64,000 nucleotides of DNA from Citricoccus muralis (GTDB taxonomy: Bacteria > Actinomycetota > Actinomycetes > Actinomycetales > Micrococcaceae), in contig NZ_CP121252.1 of the NCBI RefSeq assembly GCF_029637705.1, positions 1,860,001 through 1,924,000 on the forward strand. Reading direction: 5' to 3'. Position 1 is the stretch's first letter; each line of letters opens with the position of its first letter. The position numbers and the translations under genes are program-made. The notes below the pieces were generated by a model, which saw nothing but the letters and a program-made list of their open reading frames with translations, was not told where the DNA came from and ran no database searches. Shown here piece by piece: positions 8,179 to 17,637 of this stretch.

Positions 8179-10815
8179 ATGGCACGCACGTCGAAGAACC
8201 GCTCACAGGCTTCCTCCGCGGCAGCACCGGAGATGGTGCCGCTGGACGAGCAGAACATTCTCGACGTCGACGTCTCCTCGGAGATGGAGACCTCTTTTCT
8301 GGAGTACGCCTACTCGGTGATCTACTCCCGCGCGCTGCCGGACGCCCGCGATGGGCTCAAGCCGGTACAGCGCCGCATTCTCTACATGATGGCGCAGATG
8401 GGCCTGCGCCCGGACAAGGGTCATGTGAAGTCCGCCCGCGTGGTGGGAGAGGTGATGGGTAAGTTGCACCCGCACGGCGACTCGGCGATTTACGACGCAA
8501 TGGTGCGTCTGGCTCAGCCGTTCTCGTTGCGGCTGCCGCTGGTGGACGGCCACGGCAACTTCGGCTCTCTCGACGACGGACCGGCCGCCCCACGGTATAC
8601 CGAGGCACGCATGGCTCCCGCCGCGATCGCGATGACGGCGGACCTGGATGAAGACGTCGTCGATTTCATCCCCAACTACGACAACAAGTTCACTCAGCCT
8701 GAAGTACTGCCCGCGGCTTTCCCTCAGTTGTTGGTGAACGGCGCCTCCGGTATCGCCGTCGGTATGGCCACCAATATGGCCCCGCACAATCTGCGCGAGA
8801 CCATCAACGCGGCCCGGCACCTGATTGCCCACCCGGATGCCACCCTGGACGACCTGATGGAACATGTTCCGGGCCCGGATCTGCCCTCGGGCGGGCGCAT
8901 CGTGGGGATGCAGGGCATCCGTGACGCCTACGCCACCGGACGAGGCTCCTTCAAGATGAGAGCCAACGTCTCCGTCGAGCAGGTCTCCCCGCGCAAGACC
9001 GGCCTGGTGGTCACTGCCTTGCCCTATGGGGTGGGCCCGGAGAAGGTGATCGAGAAGCTCAAGGACGCCGTGAATGCCAAGAAGGTCTCCGGCATTGCCG
9101 ACGTGCTGGACCTCACGGACCGCAAAAACGGCCTGAAGATGGTCATCGAGCTGAAGTCCGGCTTCAATCCGCAGGCCGTGCTGGCCCAGCTCTACAAGTT
9201 CACCCCGCTGGAGGAGTCCTTCGGCATTAATAACGTGGCCCTCGTGGAGGGGCAACCGCGCACCCTGGGGTTGCGCGAGTTGCTCGAGGTCTACGTCGAG
9301 CACCGGATCTCGGTGGTGCGCCGCCGCACGGCGTTTCGGCTGAAAAAGAAGCAGGATCGACTACACCTGGTTGAGGGCCTGTTGCTGGCTCTGGTGGACA
9401 TCGACGAGGTCATCGAGATCATCCGGTCCTCCGACGACACTGCCGCGGCACGCCAGCGATTAATGATGGTGTTCGACCTGACCGAGATTCAGGCGAATCA
9501 CATTCTTGAGCTGCGGCTGCGTCAGCTCACCCGGTTCTCTCGGATCGAGCTGGAAGCGGAGCAAGATGAACTCAAGCGCGCCATTGCCGAGCTGGAAGCC
9601 ATTCTTGCTTCGGATGAGCTGCTGCGCACCACGGTCTCCGATGAGCTCGCCGAGGTGGCTGAGCTGCACGGTGACGACCGGCGGACCCAGTTGCTCGAGG
9701 CGGAAAACCTGGCACCGCTGCCCACCCCGGCTGCAACGGCGAAAGCCAAAGCTGCCGGCCAGGACACCATGATGGTGGCCGATGACCCGTGCTGGGTGCT
9801 GCTGTCGACCTCCGGCCAACTGGTGCGCACTCGCGATCGGACTCCCCTGACCGGCCACGGGCGGCGTCAACGCCACGATGCCTACCGGTCCATCGTCGCC
9901 ACCACCGCACGCGGTGAAGTGGGCGCGCTGATGTCCTCGGGACGGATCCAGCGGATCAATGTGGTGGACGTGCCCAGCCTGGCCGAACCCACCGAATCCC
10001 CGAATCTGGCCTCCGGAGTGGCGGTCAAGGACTTCGTCACGCTGCAACGCGGCGAGACGCTGGTGGCCATCGTACCCCTGAATACCGTGCTCGCACTCGG
10101 CACCCGCGCCGGTGTGGTCAAGCGTGTCCGCCCGGACTGGCCCCTGAATGCGGATGAATTCGACGCCATCGCTCTTAAGGGCAAGGACGAGGTGGTGGGC
10201 GCGGCCGCGGCCGATGACGACTCCCAGCTGGTGTTCATCACCACGGGCGCTCAGTTGTTGCGATTCTCGGCCTCCGCGGTGCGGCCTCAGGGGCGCACCG
10301 GCGGCGGGGTGGCCGGGATCAAGCTCGGCGCCGACGACCAGGTGCTGTCCTTCTCGGTGGCTCCCGACCACACAGTCACCGACGATCTGGACACCACAGC
10401 ATTGGCTGTGGTGGTGACTGTCACGGCGGGCGAGGAAGACCTGATCAGTTCTGCGGGCTCCGCAAAGGTGACTCCGCTTGCCGAGTATCCTGCCAAGGGT
10501 CGCGCTACCGGTGGTGTCCGGGGGCACCGATTGCTGAAGGGCGAATCCGGGCTGCGCACCGCCTGGGCTGGTCCGAGTCCGGCATTGGCCGCCTCCGAGA
10601 AGGGCGTAGCCCGCACGCTCCCGCTGGAGTTCGGCCGTCGCGACGGCTCGGGCATCCCGCTGGACAACGGCATCGACGTCGTGGGGCTGGGCGCAAGCCC
10701 TACGTCCGCGGCTGCACGGGCGGCCGCGGATGCTGATGAGAGCATCGAACCGGCATCATCAGCACCGGTGCATGACGACGACGGTCCCGTCCAGGGCTCA
10801 CTGCTCGACGGCTGA
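8179..10815 (+). CDS. parC: DNA topoisomerase IV subunit A
   Basis: An 878-residue type IIA topoisomerase A subunit, which cuts and rejoins DNA during chromosome decatenation with ParE. The catalytic tyrosine is Tyr140 in APRYTEARM. The quinolone-contact segment [10 protein letters not shown] retains Ser102 and Asp106, the usual sensitive residues. A coiled-coil tower follows (about residues 360-500), then a beta-pinwheel C-terminal domain. No canonical QRRGGKG-type GyrA box is visible, which together with a ParE-like gene 13 kb away favours ParC over GyrA. The stop is only 17 bases from that of the convergent cydDC gene. The start is the ATG at 8179 after a short AAGAGGATC leader. Confidence 0.92.
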   Translation: MARTSKNRSQASSAAAPEMVPLDEQNILDVDVSSEMETSFLEYAYSVIYSRALPDARDGLKPVQRRILYMMAQMGLRPDKGHVKSARVVGEVMGKLHPHGDSAIYDAMVRLAQPFSLRLPLVDGHGNFGSLDDGPAAPRYTEARMAPAAIAMTADLDEDVVDFIPNYDNKFTQPEVLPAAFPQLLVNGASGIAVGMATNMAPHNLRETINAARHLIAHPDATLDDLMEHVPGPDLPSGGRIVGMQGIRDAYATGRGSFKMRANVSVEQVSPRKTGLVVTALPYGVGPEKVIEKLKDAVNAKKVSGIADVLDLTDRKNGLKMVIELKSGFNPQAVLAQLYKFTPLEESFGINNVALVEGQPRTLGLRELLEVYVEHRISVVRRRTAFRLKKKQDRLHLVEGLLLALVDIDEVIEIIRSSDDTAAARQRLMMVFDLTEIQANHILELRLRQLTRFSRIELEAEQDELKRAIAELEAILASDELLRTTVSDELAEVAELHGDDRRTQLLEAENLAPLPTPAATAKAKAAGQDTMMVADDPCWVLLSTSGQLVRTRDRTPLTGHGRRQRHDAYRSIVATTARGEVGALMSSGRIQRINVVDVPSLAEPTESPNLASGVAVKDFVTLQRGETLVAIVPLNTVLALGTRAGVVKRVRPDWPLNADEFDAIALKGKDEVVGAAAADDDSQLVFITTGAQLLRFSASAVRPQGRTGGGVAGIKLGADDQVLSFSVAPDHTVTDDLDTTALAVVVTVTAGEEDLISSAGSAKVTPLAEYPAKGRATGGVRGHRLLKGESGLRTAWAGPSPALAASEKGVARTLPLEFGRRDGSGIPLDNGIDVVGLGASPTSAAARAAADADESIEPASSAPVHDDDGPVQGSLLDG

Positions 10816-10832
10816 GTCCCGAGCGGCGACGG

Positions 10833-13800
10833 CTACACGGACGTGTGACTGTCTCTGCGGCCGAGCTCCAAGTGCTGGGTGCCACGTTCTGCGAAGCGCT
10901 CATCATGGGTCACCATGATGACGGTGTGCCCCTGCAACGCGCGGCGCAGATCATCCACCAATTGGGCGGCTTCGTCGGCACCCAGGTGCGCTGTAGGTTC
11001 GTCCAACAAGACCGTGTGCGAGCGATTTAGCAGCGCTCGCGCCACCGCTAGGCGCTGGCGCTGACCTCCCGAGAGGAAATGGCCTCCCGGCCCCACCCGA
11101 GTGTCCAGTCCCTCGGGAGTCGCCGCCAACCACGGACCCAGCCCCACCAGCTCCAGAGTCTGAACCATTTCGGCATCGGTGGCGCGGTCTTCCGGATCGC
11201 GGGCCAGCAGCAGGTTTGAGCGCAGCGTGGAATCAAACAGGTGTGCGTCCTGGGGACACCAGGCCACCCCCGCCCCATGCTGGTTATCGTTGCTGGTGCT
11301 ACCGAGACGAAGGTGACCGGCGTGGGGTGGCAGAAAGCCCATCAGCACCGCCAATAGGGTCGATTTTCCGGATCCCGAGGGACCAGTCACCACCACGAAG
11401 TCACCTAAGCGTGCCGACAGACCGAGGTCTACGAGCACGGGGCCCTGGCCGTAATCTGCGCTGAGATGACGCATTTCCACCACACCGTCAGGGGCAGTTT
11501 CGATGCCGGTGATCGTCGGGTCGTCGCCGTTCCTGGTGATCAGCGGTTCCAATACCGCCAGCTGACGCCGCACCACTGACACCGACTGCGCGGCTGCGGC
11601 TACTTGTCCGAAGGGCTCGGCCAGCGCCAACACCATAAACACCGCCAATGCCGCGGACGGAGCATCCACCGCCTGGCTGACACAGATCCAGAGCACCGCC
11701 AGCGCGGTCAGCCCGGCCACGGTGGCGCTGAGCGATTGACCGAGACCCGCCACCCAGGCGCTGCGTTGCAACCGGGCGGCTCCGGCTCGATCTTCCGCAC
11801 CGAAGCGGAAAACAAGTTCCTGAGCGGTACCGGTCCCCTGAATGTCCGCTGCTGCGGCAAACAACACAGAGGTGCGTTGCATCAACCAGCTGCGGTGTGC
11901 CGCACTGGCCGCTGTGGCGCGTCGGTCCAGTCGCGCGGCAGCCCACGGAACCAGCACCAGCCCGAACAGCCCAGCCAGCGCCACAGCCCACCACGCCGGC
12001 GGCGCCATATACGCCACCACCACGATGCTCAGCCCCCAGGCCAGCACCGCTGCCGGGATGGGAACCACCACGCGTGGCACCGCGTCTCGGAGCTCATCGA
12101 TCTCCGACACCAGCACTGAGAGGGAGCCGCCAGCATGACGCAGCCGATTCCAGCCCTCGACCCGATACCCCAGTCCATCCCAGACCGCCAGCCGCACCCG
12201 GTGCGCCCACCGCAGCACGGCCTGATGCACGCTGAGTCGTTCGAGATAGCGGAACAGAGCGCGGCCAATGCCGAAAAAGCGCACGCCCACAATCACAGAG
12301 AGCAGGAACAACACCGGCGGCTCATAAGAAGCCTGCACGATCAGCCACCCCGATAGCGCAGACAGCAACGCACCGGCCAACAGCGCCGCCACCGCCCAGG
12401 CAATCCCGGAGCGGAATCCTTTCTCGCCCCAGGGCAGCGCCCGGAACATCTTGCGTAGCTGCAGCGGCTCCACTCGCTGGTTGTTCGGCGCGGCTGGTCC
12501 TGACAGTGCCATCGCATGTTCCGTGTTTGGCTGTGCATCGCCGTCCGGCACGGTCACGGACGAGGCAGGGACGGGCTCGGCGACATCGAAAACGTCAACG
12601 GTATCGACAACCTCAAACTCGCCACCCAGGTCACCCTGCACCAGCACGTCCGCCTCGGCGTGTAGGCGGGGATCGTGCGAGGCGACCAGCACGATGGCAT
12701 TCTGATCTCGCAGCCTGCGCAGGGCAGCACGGACGCGGGCGGCCGAGTCCGGATCCAAGTGGGCCGTCGGTTCATCGAGAAGCACCAGCCACGCCGATGG
12801 CGCACTCTCGTCACTGCGCACCCGCACCAGGACACGGGCCATACCTAAACGCCGTGCCTCCCCCGGACTGAGATCCATACACGCCTGGTCGCCCAGGCTT
12901 TCCAATCCCAAGGTCGCCAGGACCTCCTCGATGAGTACCTCATCGGCGGAGACATCGGTGTCATGATGTGTCTGACCGCGTTCGGCAGCCAGCACCAGGC
13001 GCACTTCCTCGGCTACGGTGGCTTCGGTGAAATGTGGATGCTGATCCAGCCACGCGATGCGTCGATCCGCCAGCCCAGAGATTGTCCCCGAGACGACGAT
13101 CTCGTCGTCACGCAACGCCCCGGCCAGGGCCCGTAACAACGTGGACTTGCCCGTCCCCGAGGCGCCCCCCAACACGGTCAGTGACCCGGCAGGTGCAGTG
13201 AGCGATACCCCGCGCACGACTGCTTGACGTCCGGGTTCGTCAGATGCCTGTCGACTGCGGTAATTCAGCTGTAGCTCGTCCACGACGAGGGCATCGGCAG
13301 TACCCGATGCTGTCGTTTCAGACTCCGCGTCCAGGGCATCTGCGAGGCGTTCTGAACGTGGTGTAGATAGTCGCTGGCGGGCGCGCCGCAGCGCCTCTAC
13401 CCCGTCCTCGGCCGCGTGATAGGCCGAACCCACCTCACGGAACGGTAGATAGATCTCGGGGGCAATGATCAAAATGAGCAGCCCCACCACCAGCTCCAGG
13501 TCTCCGTCGACCATCCGCACACCGATGAACACCGCCACCACAGCCACCGACAGGGTGGAGATCAGTTCAAGGGCGAACCCCGACATAAAGGCGGCACGCA
13601 GGGTCTTCATGGTGGTCGCCCGATATTCTTCGGCCACCGTCGTCAGCGAGGCGCGCTGCACCCCTGCCCGGCGAAGCCCCACCAACACGGGCAGCCCCCT
13701 CGCTAGCTCCAGTAGGTGATGTGAGAGTCGATCCAGCCCCTCTGCAGCCTCGTCCACGCGCTCCTCAGTGTGCCGTCCAATGAGAATCATGAATAGTGGG

Positions 13801-14381
13801 ATCAGCGGCAGAGTCAAAAGGACGACGATCGCCGAGATTAGATCGTGCAGAAGCACCCAGAAGCCCAGAACCGCTGGCACCACGACGGCCGAAACGAGAG
13901 CCGGCAGAAAATCCGTATAGTACTGGTCCAGCTCGTCGAGCCCATGCGAGGCCAGCATGGCGTCTTCTGCAGCAGAGTCCGACGTTGAGCCCCCTTCGTC
14001 GAGGTGCCGACGCACCAGCTGAAGGCGCAACCGCTCCTTCTCCCCCAGTGCGGCGCGACGCGACATGACCTGTTGGCCCCATAGGGCAACCCCGCGTACG
14101 AGCACCCCACCCAGCCCGAGCTGCAGACTGAGCAAGAAGCCGCCCGACTCAGCCAGCGCGCCCAATTCCGAGCGTTGTTCTTCGGTGGCCGGCAGCGGGT
14201 TGAAGAGCAAATGCAGTAACCGCGATGCGTCGGGAGCCGTCAGCGCATCGGCCAGCTGGCTCAGCACGGTGGCCGCAGCGGTGGCCAGCATGATCCAGCC
14301 CGCCGCTTTCACGACTGCGAGCGCGGTCAGCCAAATCAAAGCCCACCGGCCTGCCTTGGATTCCGGTAGTTCCGGCCTCAC
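10833..14381 (-). CDS. cydDC: CydDC fused ABC exporter for cytochrome bd assembly
   Basis: A single 1182-residue protein joining CydD (about 1-560) and CydC (about 620-1182), the exporter of thiols needed to assemble cytochrome bd. Each half has a six-helix membrane domain and an ATPase. Walker A is GGASGTGKST (Lys412) in the CydD half and GPSGSGKST (Lys1006) in the CydC half. The CydC signature LSGGQRQRL is canonical, while the CydD signature is degenerate (LSPGEARRL). The start is GTG at 14381, which overlaps the cydB stop as GTGA and has GGTGA five bases upstream. A longer frame continues inside cydB but is a shadow. Fused CydDC is known in several actinobacteria. Confidence 0.92.
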   Translation of the reverse strand: MRPELPESKAGRWALIWLTALAVVKAAGWIMLATAAATVLSQLADALTAPDASRLLHLLFNPLPATEEQRSELGALAESGGFLLSLQLGLGGVLVRGVALWGQQVMSRRAALGEKERLRLQLVRRHLDEGGSTSDSAAEDAMLASHGLDELDQYYTDFLPALVSAVVVPAVLGFWVLLHDLISAIVVLLTLPLIPLFMILIGRHTEERVDEAAEGLDRLSHHLLELARGLPVLVGLRRAGVQRASLTTVAEEYRATTMKTLRAAFMSGFALELISTLSVAVVAVFIGVRMVDGDLELVVGLLILIIAPEIYLPFREVGSAYHAAEDGVEALRRARQRLSTPRSERLADALDAESETTASGTADALVVDELQLNYRSRQASDEPGRQAVVRGVSLTAPAGSLTVLGGASGTGKSTLLRALAGALRDDEIVVSGTISGLADRRIAWLDQHPHFTEATVAEEVRLVLAAERGQTHHDTDVSADEVLIEEVLATLGLESLGDQACMDLSPGEARRLGMARVLVRVRSDESAPSAWLVLLDEPTAHLDPDSAARVRAALRRLRDQNAIVLVASHDPRLHAEADVLVQGDLGGEFEVVDTVDVFDVAEPVPASSVTVPDGDAQPNTEHAMALSGPAAPNNQRVEPLQLRKMFRALPWGEKGFRSGIAWAVAALLAGALLSALSGWLIVQASYEPPVLFLLSVIVGVRFFGIGRALFRYLERLSVHQAVLRWAHRVRLAVWDGLGYRVEGWNRLRHAGGSLSVLVSEIDELRDAVPRVVVPIPAAVLAWGLSIVVVAYMAPPAWWAVALAGLFGLVLVPWAAARLDRRATAASAAHRSWLMQRTSVLFAAAADIQGTGTAQELVFRFGAEDRAGAARLQRSAWVAGLGQSLSATVAGLTALAVLWICVSQAVDAPSAALAVFMVLALAEPFGQVAAAAQSVSVVRRQLAVLEPLITRNGDDPTITGIETAPDGVVEMRHLSADYGQGPVLVDLGLSARLGDFVVVTGPSGSGKSTLLAVLMGFLPPHAGHLRLGSTSNDNQHGAGVAWCPQDAHLFDSTLRSNLLLARDPEDRATDAEMVQTLELVGLGPWLAATPEGLDTRVGPGGHFLSGGQRQRLAVARALLNRSHTVLLDEPTAHLGADEAAQLVDDLRRALQGHTVIMVTHDERFAERGTQHLELGRRDSHTSV

Positions 14382-15397
14382 ACCGGGGTCACCACATGGT
14401 GTTCGGGAATGTGCTGTTCGCTCAGGCGCTGACGGAAGATCCAGTAACTGTACGCCGTGTAGGCGAGCACCAGCGGAATGAACACCGCTGCCACCCAGGC
14501 CATCACCGTCAGCGTGTAGCCACTGGATGAGGCGGTCTCGATGGTGAGGTGGAACGCGTCGTCCAGTGTCGAGGGCAACACCACCGGGTAAAGGCTTCCG
14601 AAGATCGCGGTTACCCCGGCCGTGACCGTGACAGCCATGGCCACGAACGACCAGCCTTCGCGTTGACGTAGCGCCCAGGCCCAGGCGAGCAGCGCCGCCA
14701 GGACGGCCACCACCAGCGCGCACCAGGTCCAGACCCGGCCGGCATTGAGCACCACAAGGAGCGACCAGGCCAGGAGGGGCAGCAAGTACAGGATCCCGAA
14801 GCGGCTCAGATGCCAGCCGGCGGCTTCGCGTGGGGCGCCCAGCGTCTTGAGGCCAAGCCAAGCCCAGCCCATGGCCAAGGAAATACCCAGCACAGCGAGC
14901 CCACCCAGTACCGCATAGGGGGTCAGCCAGGCGAAGGCCCCGCCCACTCGATCGCCGTTGGCGTTGAGGGGAAGCCCCGTGGTGGTGAGCCCCAGCAACG
15001 CACCAATAAAGAAGGCCGACACCGCGGAGCCGCCAAAGAGACACCAATCCCAGATGGTGCGGGTGAACACGGTCTCAGATTTACTGCGGTAATGAATGGC
15101 CACCGCTCGCACGATCAACGCCAACAGGGTCAGCGTCAACGGAATGTAGAGGGCGGAGAAGATCGCCGCGTACCAGAGCGGAAAGGCTGCAAACATGGCA
15201 CCGGCCGCGGTGATCAGCCATACTTCGTTTCCTTCCCATACCGGTCCAATGGTGTTGAGAAGCACGCGGCGTTGGGATTCGTTGCGGGCCCACACCTTCA
15301 TGAGCATGCCCACGCCGAGGTCGAAGCCCTCTAGCACCAGGTACCCGGTCCAGAGCACCGCGATAAGGATGAACCAGACTGTCGGAAGAAATTCCAT
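14378..15397 (-). CDS. cydB: Cytochrome bd quinol oxidase subunit II
   Basis: A 339-residue polytopic membrane protein with about eight or nine hydrophobic helices, starting MEFLPTVWFILIAVLWTGYLVLEGFDLGVGML, the conserved N-terminus of CydB. It partners CydA in the cytoplasmic membrane to oxidise quinol and reduce oxygen to water with high affinity. ATG at 15397 is preferred over ATG at 15403 because AAGGG then lies nine bases upstream and the protein begins where relatives do. It follows cydA by 42 bases and overlaps cydDC by four bases, so cydA-cydB-cydDC is one transcription unit. Confidence 0.95.
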   Translation of the reverse strand: MEFLPTVWFILIAVLWTGYLVLEGFDLGVGMLMKVWARNESQRRVLLNTIGPVWEGNEVWLITAAGAMFAAFPLWYAAIFSALYIPLTLTLLALIVRAVAIHYRSKSETVFTRTIWDWCLFGGSAVSAFFIGALLGLTTTGLPLNANGDRVGGAFAWLTPYAVLGGLAVLGISLAMGWAWLGLKTLGAPREAAGWHLSRFGILYLLPLLAWSLLVVLNAGRVWTWCALVVAVLAALLAWAWALRQREGWSFVAMAVTVTAGVTAIFGSLYPVVLPSTLDDAFHLTIETASSSGYTLTVMAWVAAVFIPLVLAYTAYSYWIFRQRLSEQHIPEHHVVTPV

Positions 15398-15439
15398 CGT
15401 CATCAGCCCTTCAGAGATTCGGTGGTGATATCGGGGTGG

Positions 15440-17020
15440 TCAGTAGGCAAACGCGAGAACGTCTTTGTCATGGCGCTCCTCGTCGTCATTGTCTTCATCA
15501 GCTAATAGTTCGGGCATCCCAGCGGGCACTCCGCCGCGAATGTAGCGAGCCAGCAGCCAGAGCTCGACCACCAGCAGCACCGCGTAGATCAGGGTCAATG
15601 CGATCAGCGAGAAGAGGATTTCTCCCCCGGAGACGCCCGGAGATACAGCCGCGGCGGTATACATCCAGACTTGGTCGATCCCCGTAGGGTCGGGATTGGG
15701 CGCGACGACGAACGGCTGGCGCCCCATTTCGGTAAAGATCCAGCCCGCGGAGTTAGCGAAGAACGAGAAGGTGATCTGTACCAGGGCCAGGCGCATCAGC
15801 CACTTATTGGTGGGCACGGTGCCCTTGCGACCCAGCCACAATCCGATGGCAGCAGCCAGGGCAGCCATGCCACCGAAGGTGATCATCAGTCGGAAGCCCC
15901 AGTACGTCACTTCCATCACCGGCAGGTAGTCGATCTCGCTCCCAGCTCGGTCCCCGTACATGGGGTCGTCGGGAAGATGCGTGCCGTACTTCTCCTGATA
16001 CTCGGGGATGAGCGTGTTGACGCCGTCCACCGGGGTGGTGAAGTCCTCATAGGCAAGGAACGAGAGCAGTCCCGGAATCTCGAAAACGCCCACGATGTCG
16101 TCACAGGTAGTCGCCCCATCGGTGTTGCGCAAATCGGCGAAAGAAAACACGGAGAACGCCGTGCCGTCGTGACAGGCTGCTTCGGCCGCAGCCATCTTCA
16201 GCGGCTGCTGTTCGATCATCAGCTGTGCCTGAGCGTGACCGGAAAACGCCGTACCGAGGAACGCCACCAAGGCAATCCAGCCTCCCCAACGGAACGAAGT
16301 GCGCCACACGCGGTAGTCGGTTTCGTCGCTGGCCTTGGATCCCGTGGTGCCGACCATGACCTTTCCGTCGGTGTCCACGGAGTCGATGCCCTGCACACGA
16401 CGTCGGTAGAGGTGGTACCAGGCCACACCGAAGAGGAACCCACCGGCCACGGCCAGGGCACCGAACACGGTGTGTGGGAAGTGCACGAGCAGCGTGTTGT
16501 TGGTCAGCACCGCCCAAATGTCGGTGAGCACGGGCCGTCCGTCCACCATCTCCACGCCCACGGGATGTTGCATCCACGCGTTGGCGGCCAGAATGAAGTA
16601 CGCCGAGAACATGGAGCCAATAGCGGCAGCCCACAGCGAAGCTAAGTGGATCCAGGGGCGCACCCGTCCCCAGCCGAAGATCCAGATGCCGAGGAACACC
16701 GACTCCATGAAGAAGGCGATCAGCGCCTCCATGGCCAGCGGTGCGCCAAAGACGTCACCGACGAAACGGGAATATTCACTCCAGGCCATTCCGAACTGGA
16801 ATTCCTGGACCAGGCCGGTGGCCACCCCCATGATGAAGTTGATCAGGAACAGCTTCCCGAAAAACTTGGTCATGCGCAGGTACTGCTCGTGTCCGGTGAT
16901 GTGCCACATGGTCTGCATGCTGGCCAGCACCACCCCGAGACCGATCGTCAGCGGAACCATCAGAAAGTGGTAAACGGTGGTGATTCCGAACTGCCACCGG
17001 GCAAGCTCCAGAGGATCCAT
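15440..17020 (-). CDS. cydA: Cytochrome bd quinol oxidase subunit I
   Basis: A 526-residue CydA beginning MDPLELARWQFGITTVYHFL, with the axial-ligand-bearing N-terminal histidines and conserved segments such as FGMAWSEYSRFVGDVFGAPLA. It carries the haem groups and the quinol site of the oxidase. The periplasmic quinol loop appears to be of the short type. ATG at 17020 has AAAGGA six bases upstream; the longer frame to 17098 is not conserved-looking. It is the first gene of the leftward cyd operon, whose promoter must lie in the 235-base gap shared with the divergent BlaI-family gene. Confidence 0.95.
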   Translation of the reverse strand: MDPLELARWQFGITTVYHFLMVPLTIGLGVVLASMQTMWHITGHEQYLRMTKFFGKLFLINFIMGVATGLVQEFQFGMAWSEYSRFVGDVFGAPLAMEALIAFFMESVFLGIWIFGWGRVRPWIHLASLWAAAIGSMFSAYFILAANAWMQHPVGVEMVDGRPVLTDIWAVLTNNTLLVHFPHTVFGALAVAGGFLFGVAWYHLYRRRVQGIDSVDTDGKVMVGTTGSKASDETDYRVWRTSFRWGGWIALVAFLGTAFSGHAQAQLMIEQQPLKMAAAEAACHDGTAFSVFSFADLRNTDGATTCDDIVGVFEIPGLLSFLAYEDFTTPVDGVNTLIPEYQEKYGTHLPDDPMYGDRAGSEIDYLPVMEVTYWGFRLMITFGGMAALAAAIGLWLGRKGTVPTNKWLMRLALVQITFSFFANSAGWIFTEMGRQPFVVAPNPDPTGIDQVWMYTAAAVSPGVSGGEILFSLIALTLIYAVLLVVELWLLARYIRGGVPAGMPELLADEDNDDEERHDKDVLAFAY

Positions 17021-17180
17021 CGGGTTCCTTTCCCTTCTTGCCACAAGACGCGTGTGAGACGTTTCGTGTTGATGTGGCCTCTGTGACGCAGAGCCCAACG
17101 ACGCACAGGCGGATAGAAGCTAGAGTTATGGGAAGATCAGCTACGATCCAGCGGCCGTTTCGCCACCAGTGTACGCCTTT

Positions 17181-17197
17181 TTCTACACGTTGTAGAA
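17181..17197. promoter_or_regulatory. Candidate BlaI-family operator and overlapping -10
   Basis: TTCTACA-CGT-TGTAGAA is a perfect inverted repeat with seven-base arms and a three-base spacer, built on the TACA/TGTA half-sites known for BlaI/MecI-type repressors. A -10-like TAGAAT (17193-17198) overlaps its right arm, 58 bases before the start of the BlaI-family gene, as expected for autorepression. No convincing -35 is visible. It lies about 160 bases upstream of the divergent cydA start. Confidence 0.65.
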
Positions 17198-17255
17198 TTC
17201 ATGCTGAGGGCACCCGTCGTCGATCGTCAAACACCACGAACACACCAGGAGCACC

Positions 17256-17624
17256 ATGTCCCTCGGACAGCTTGAACAGCAAGTCATGGACCTGCTCTGG
17301 GATCGCACCGAGCCACTGACCGCCAATGAATTGCGCGATCAGCTCATCGAGCGCTCCCCGCACGCCCCGGAGCCGGCCGTCACCACGGTGCTCACGGTCC
17401 TGACCCGACTGACGAAGAAGGGATTCGTGCTGCGCGAATCCGGGAAGCGTCCCCACCGCTTCAGGGCCGCCAGCTCGCGCGAAGAACACACCGTCGAACT
17501 CCTCAACGAAGTACTCGGTGCCGTCCCCGACCGTGAGGCCGTGTTGGCTCGATTCGTCGGAACCATCGGCCCCGAAGAGGCTGCCGCACTGCGCCGCGCC
17601 CTGAATTCGAGCGCGCCCGCCTAA
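17256..17624 (+). CDS. BlaI/MecI/CopY family transcriptional repressor
   Basis: A 122-residue winged-helix repressor (LGQLEQQVMDLLWDRTEPLTANELRDQL, then TTVLTVLTRLTKKGFVLRE), followed by a C-terminal dimerisation helix pair. Family members bind TACA/TGTA palindromes and are inactivated by proteolysis when a partner M56 protease senses a signal. ATG has GGAG five bases upstream. The M56 gene starts 13 bases after it, the classic repressor-protease pair also seen in mycobacteria (Rv1846c/Rv1845c). Beta-lactam regulation cannot be assumed, as no beta-lactamase lies nearby. The neighbours are cyd and ole genes. Confidence 0.92.
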   Translation: MSLGQLEQQVMDLLWDRTEPLTANELRDQLIERSPHAPEPAVTTVLTVLTRLTKKGFVLRESGKRPHRFRAASSREEHTVELLNEVLGAVPDREAVLARFVGTIGPEEAAALRRALNSSAPA

Positions 17625-17637
17625 TCCGTGCACCCTG

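Noticed and set aside
8203-9303. Open frame of 366 codons opposite parC
   Set aside because: Antisense shadow; the plus strand carries all topoisomerase motifs.
8179-10815. Assignment as gyrase A instead of ParC
   Set aside because: No QRRGGKG-type GyrA box was found and a ParE-like gene is nearby; some uncertainty remains without a tree.
14382-15047. N-terminal extension of the CydDC frame into cydB
   Set aside because: The extra translation is Arg/Gly-rich and unrelated to ABC exporters; the GTG at 14381 overlaps the cydB stop as expected.
17079-17092. CTCTG/CAGAG repeat near the cydA start as a redox-regulator site
   Set aside because: Arms are only five bases and do not match a Rex-type (TTGTGA...TCACAA) site.
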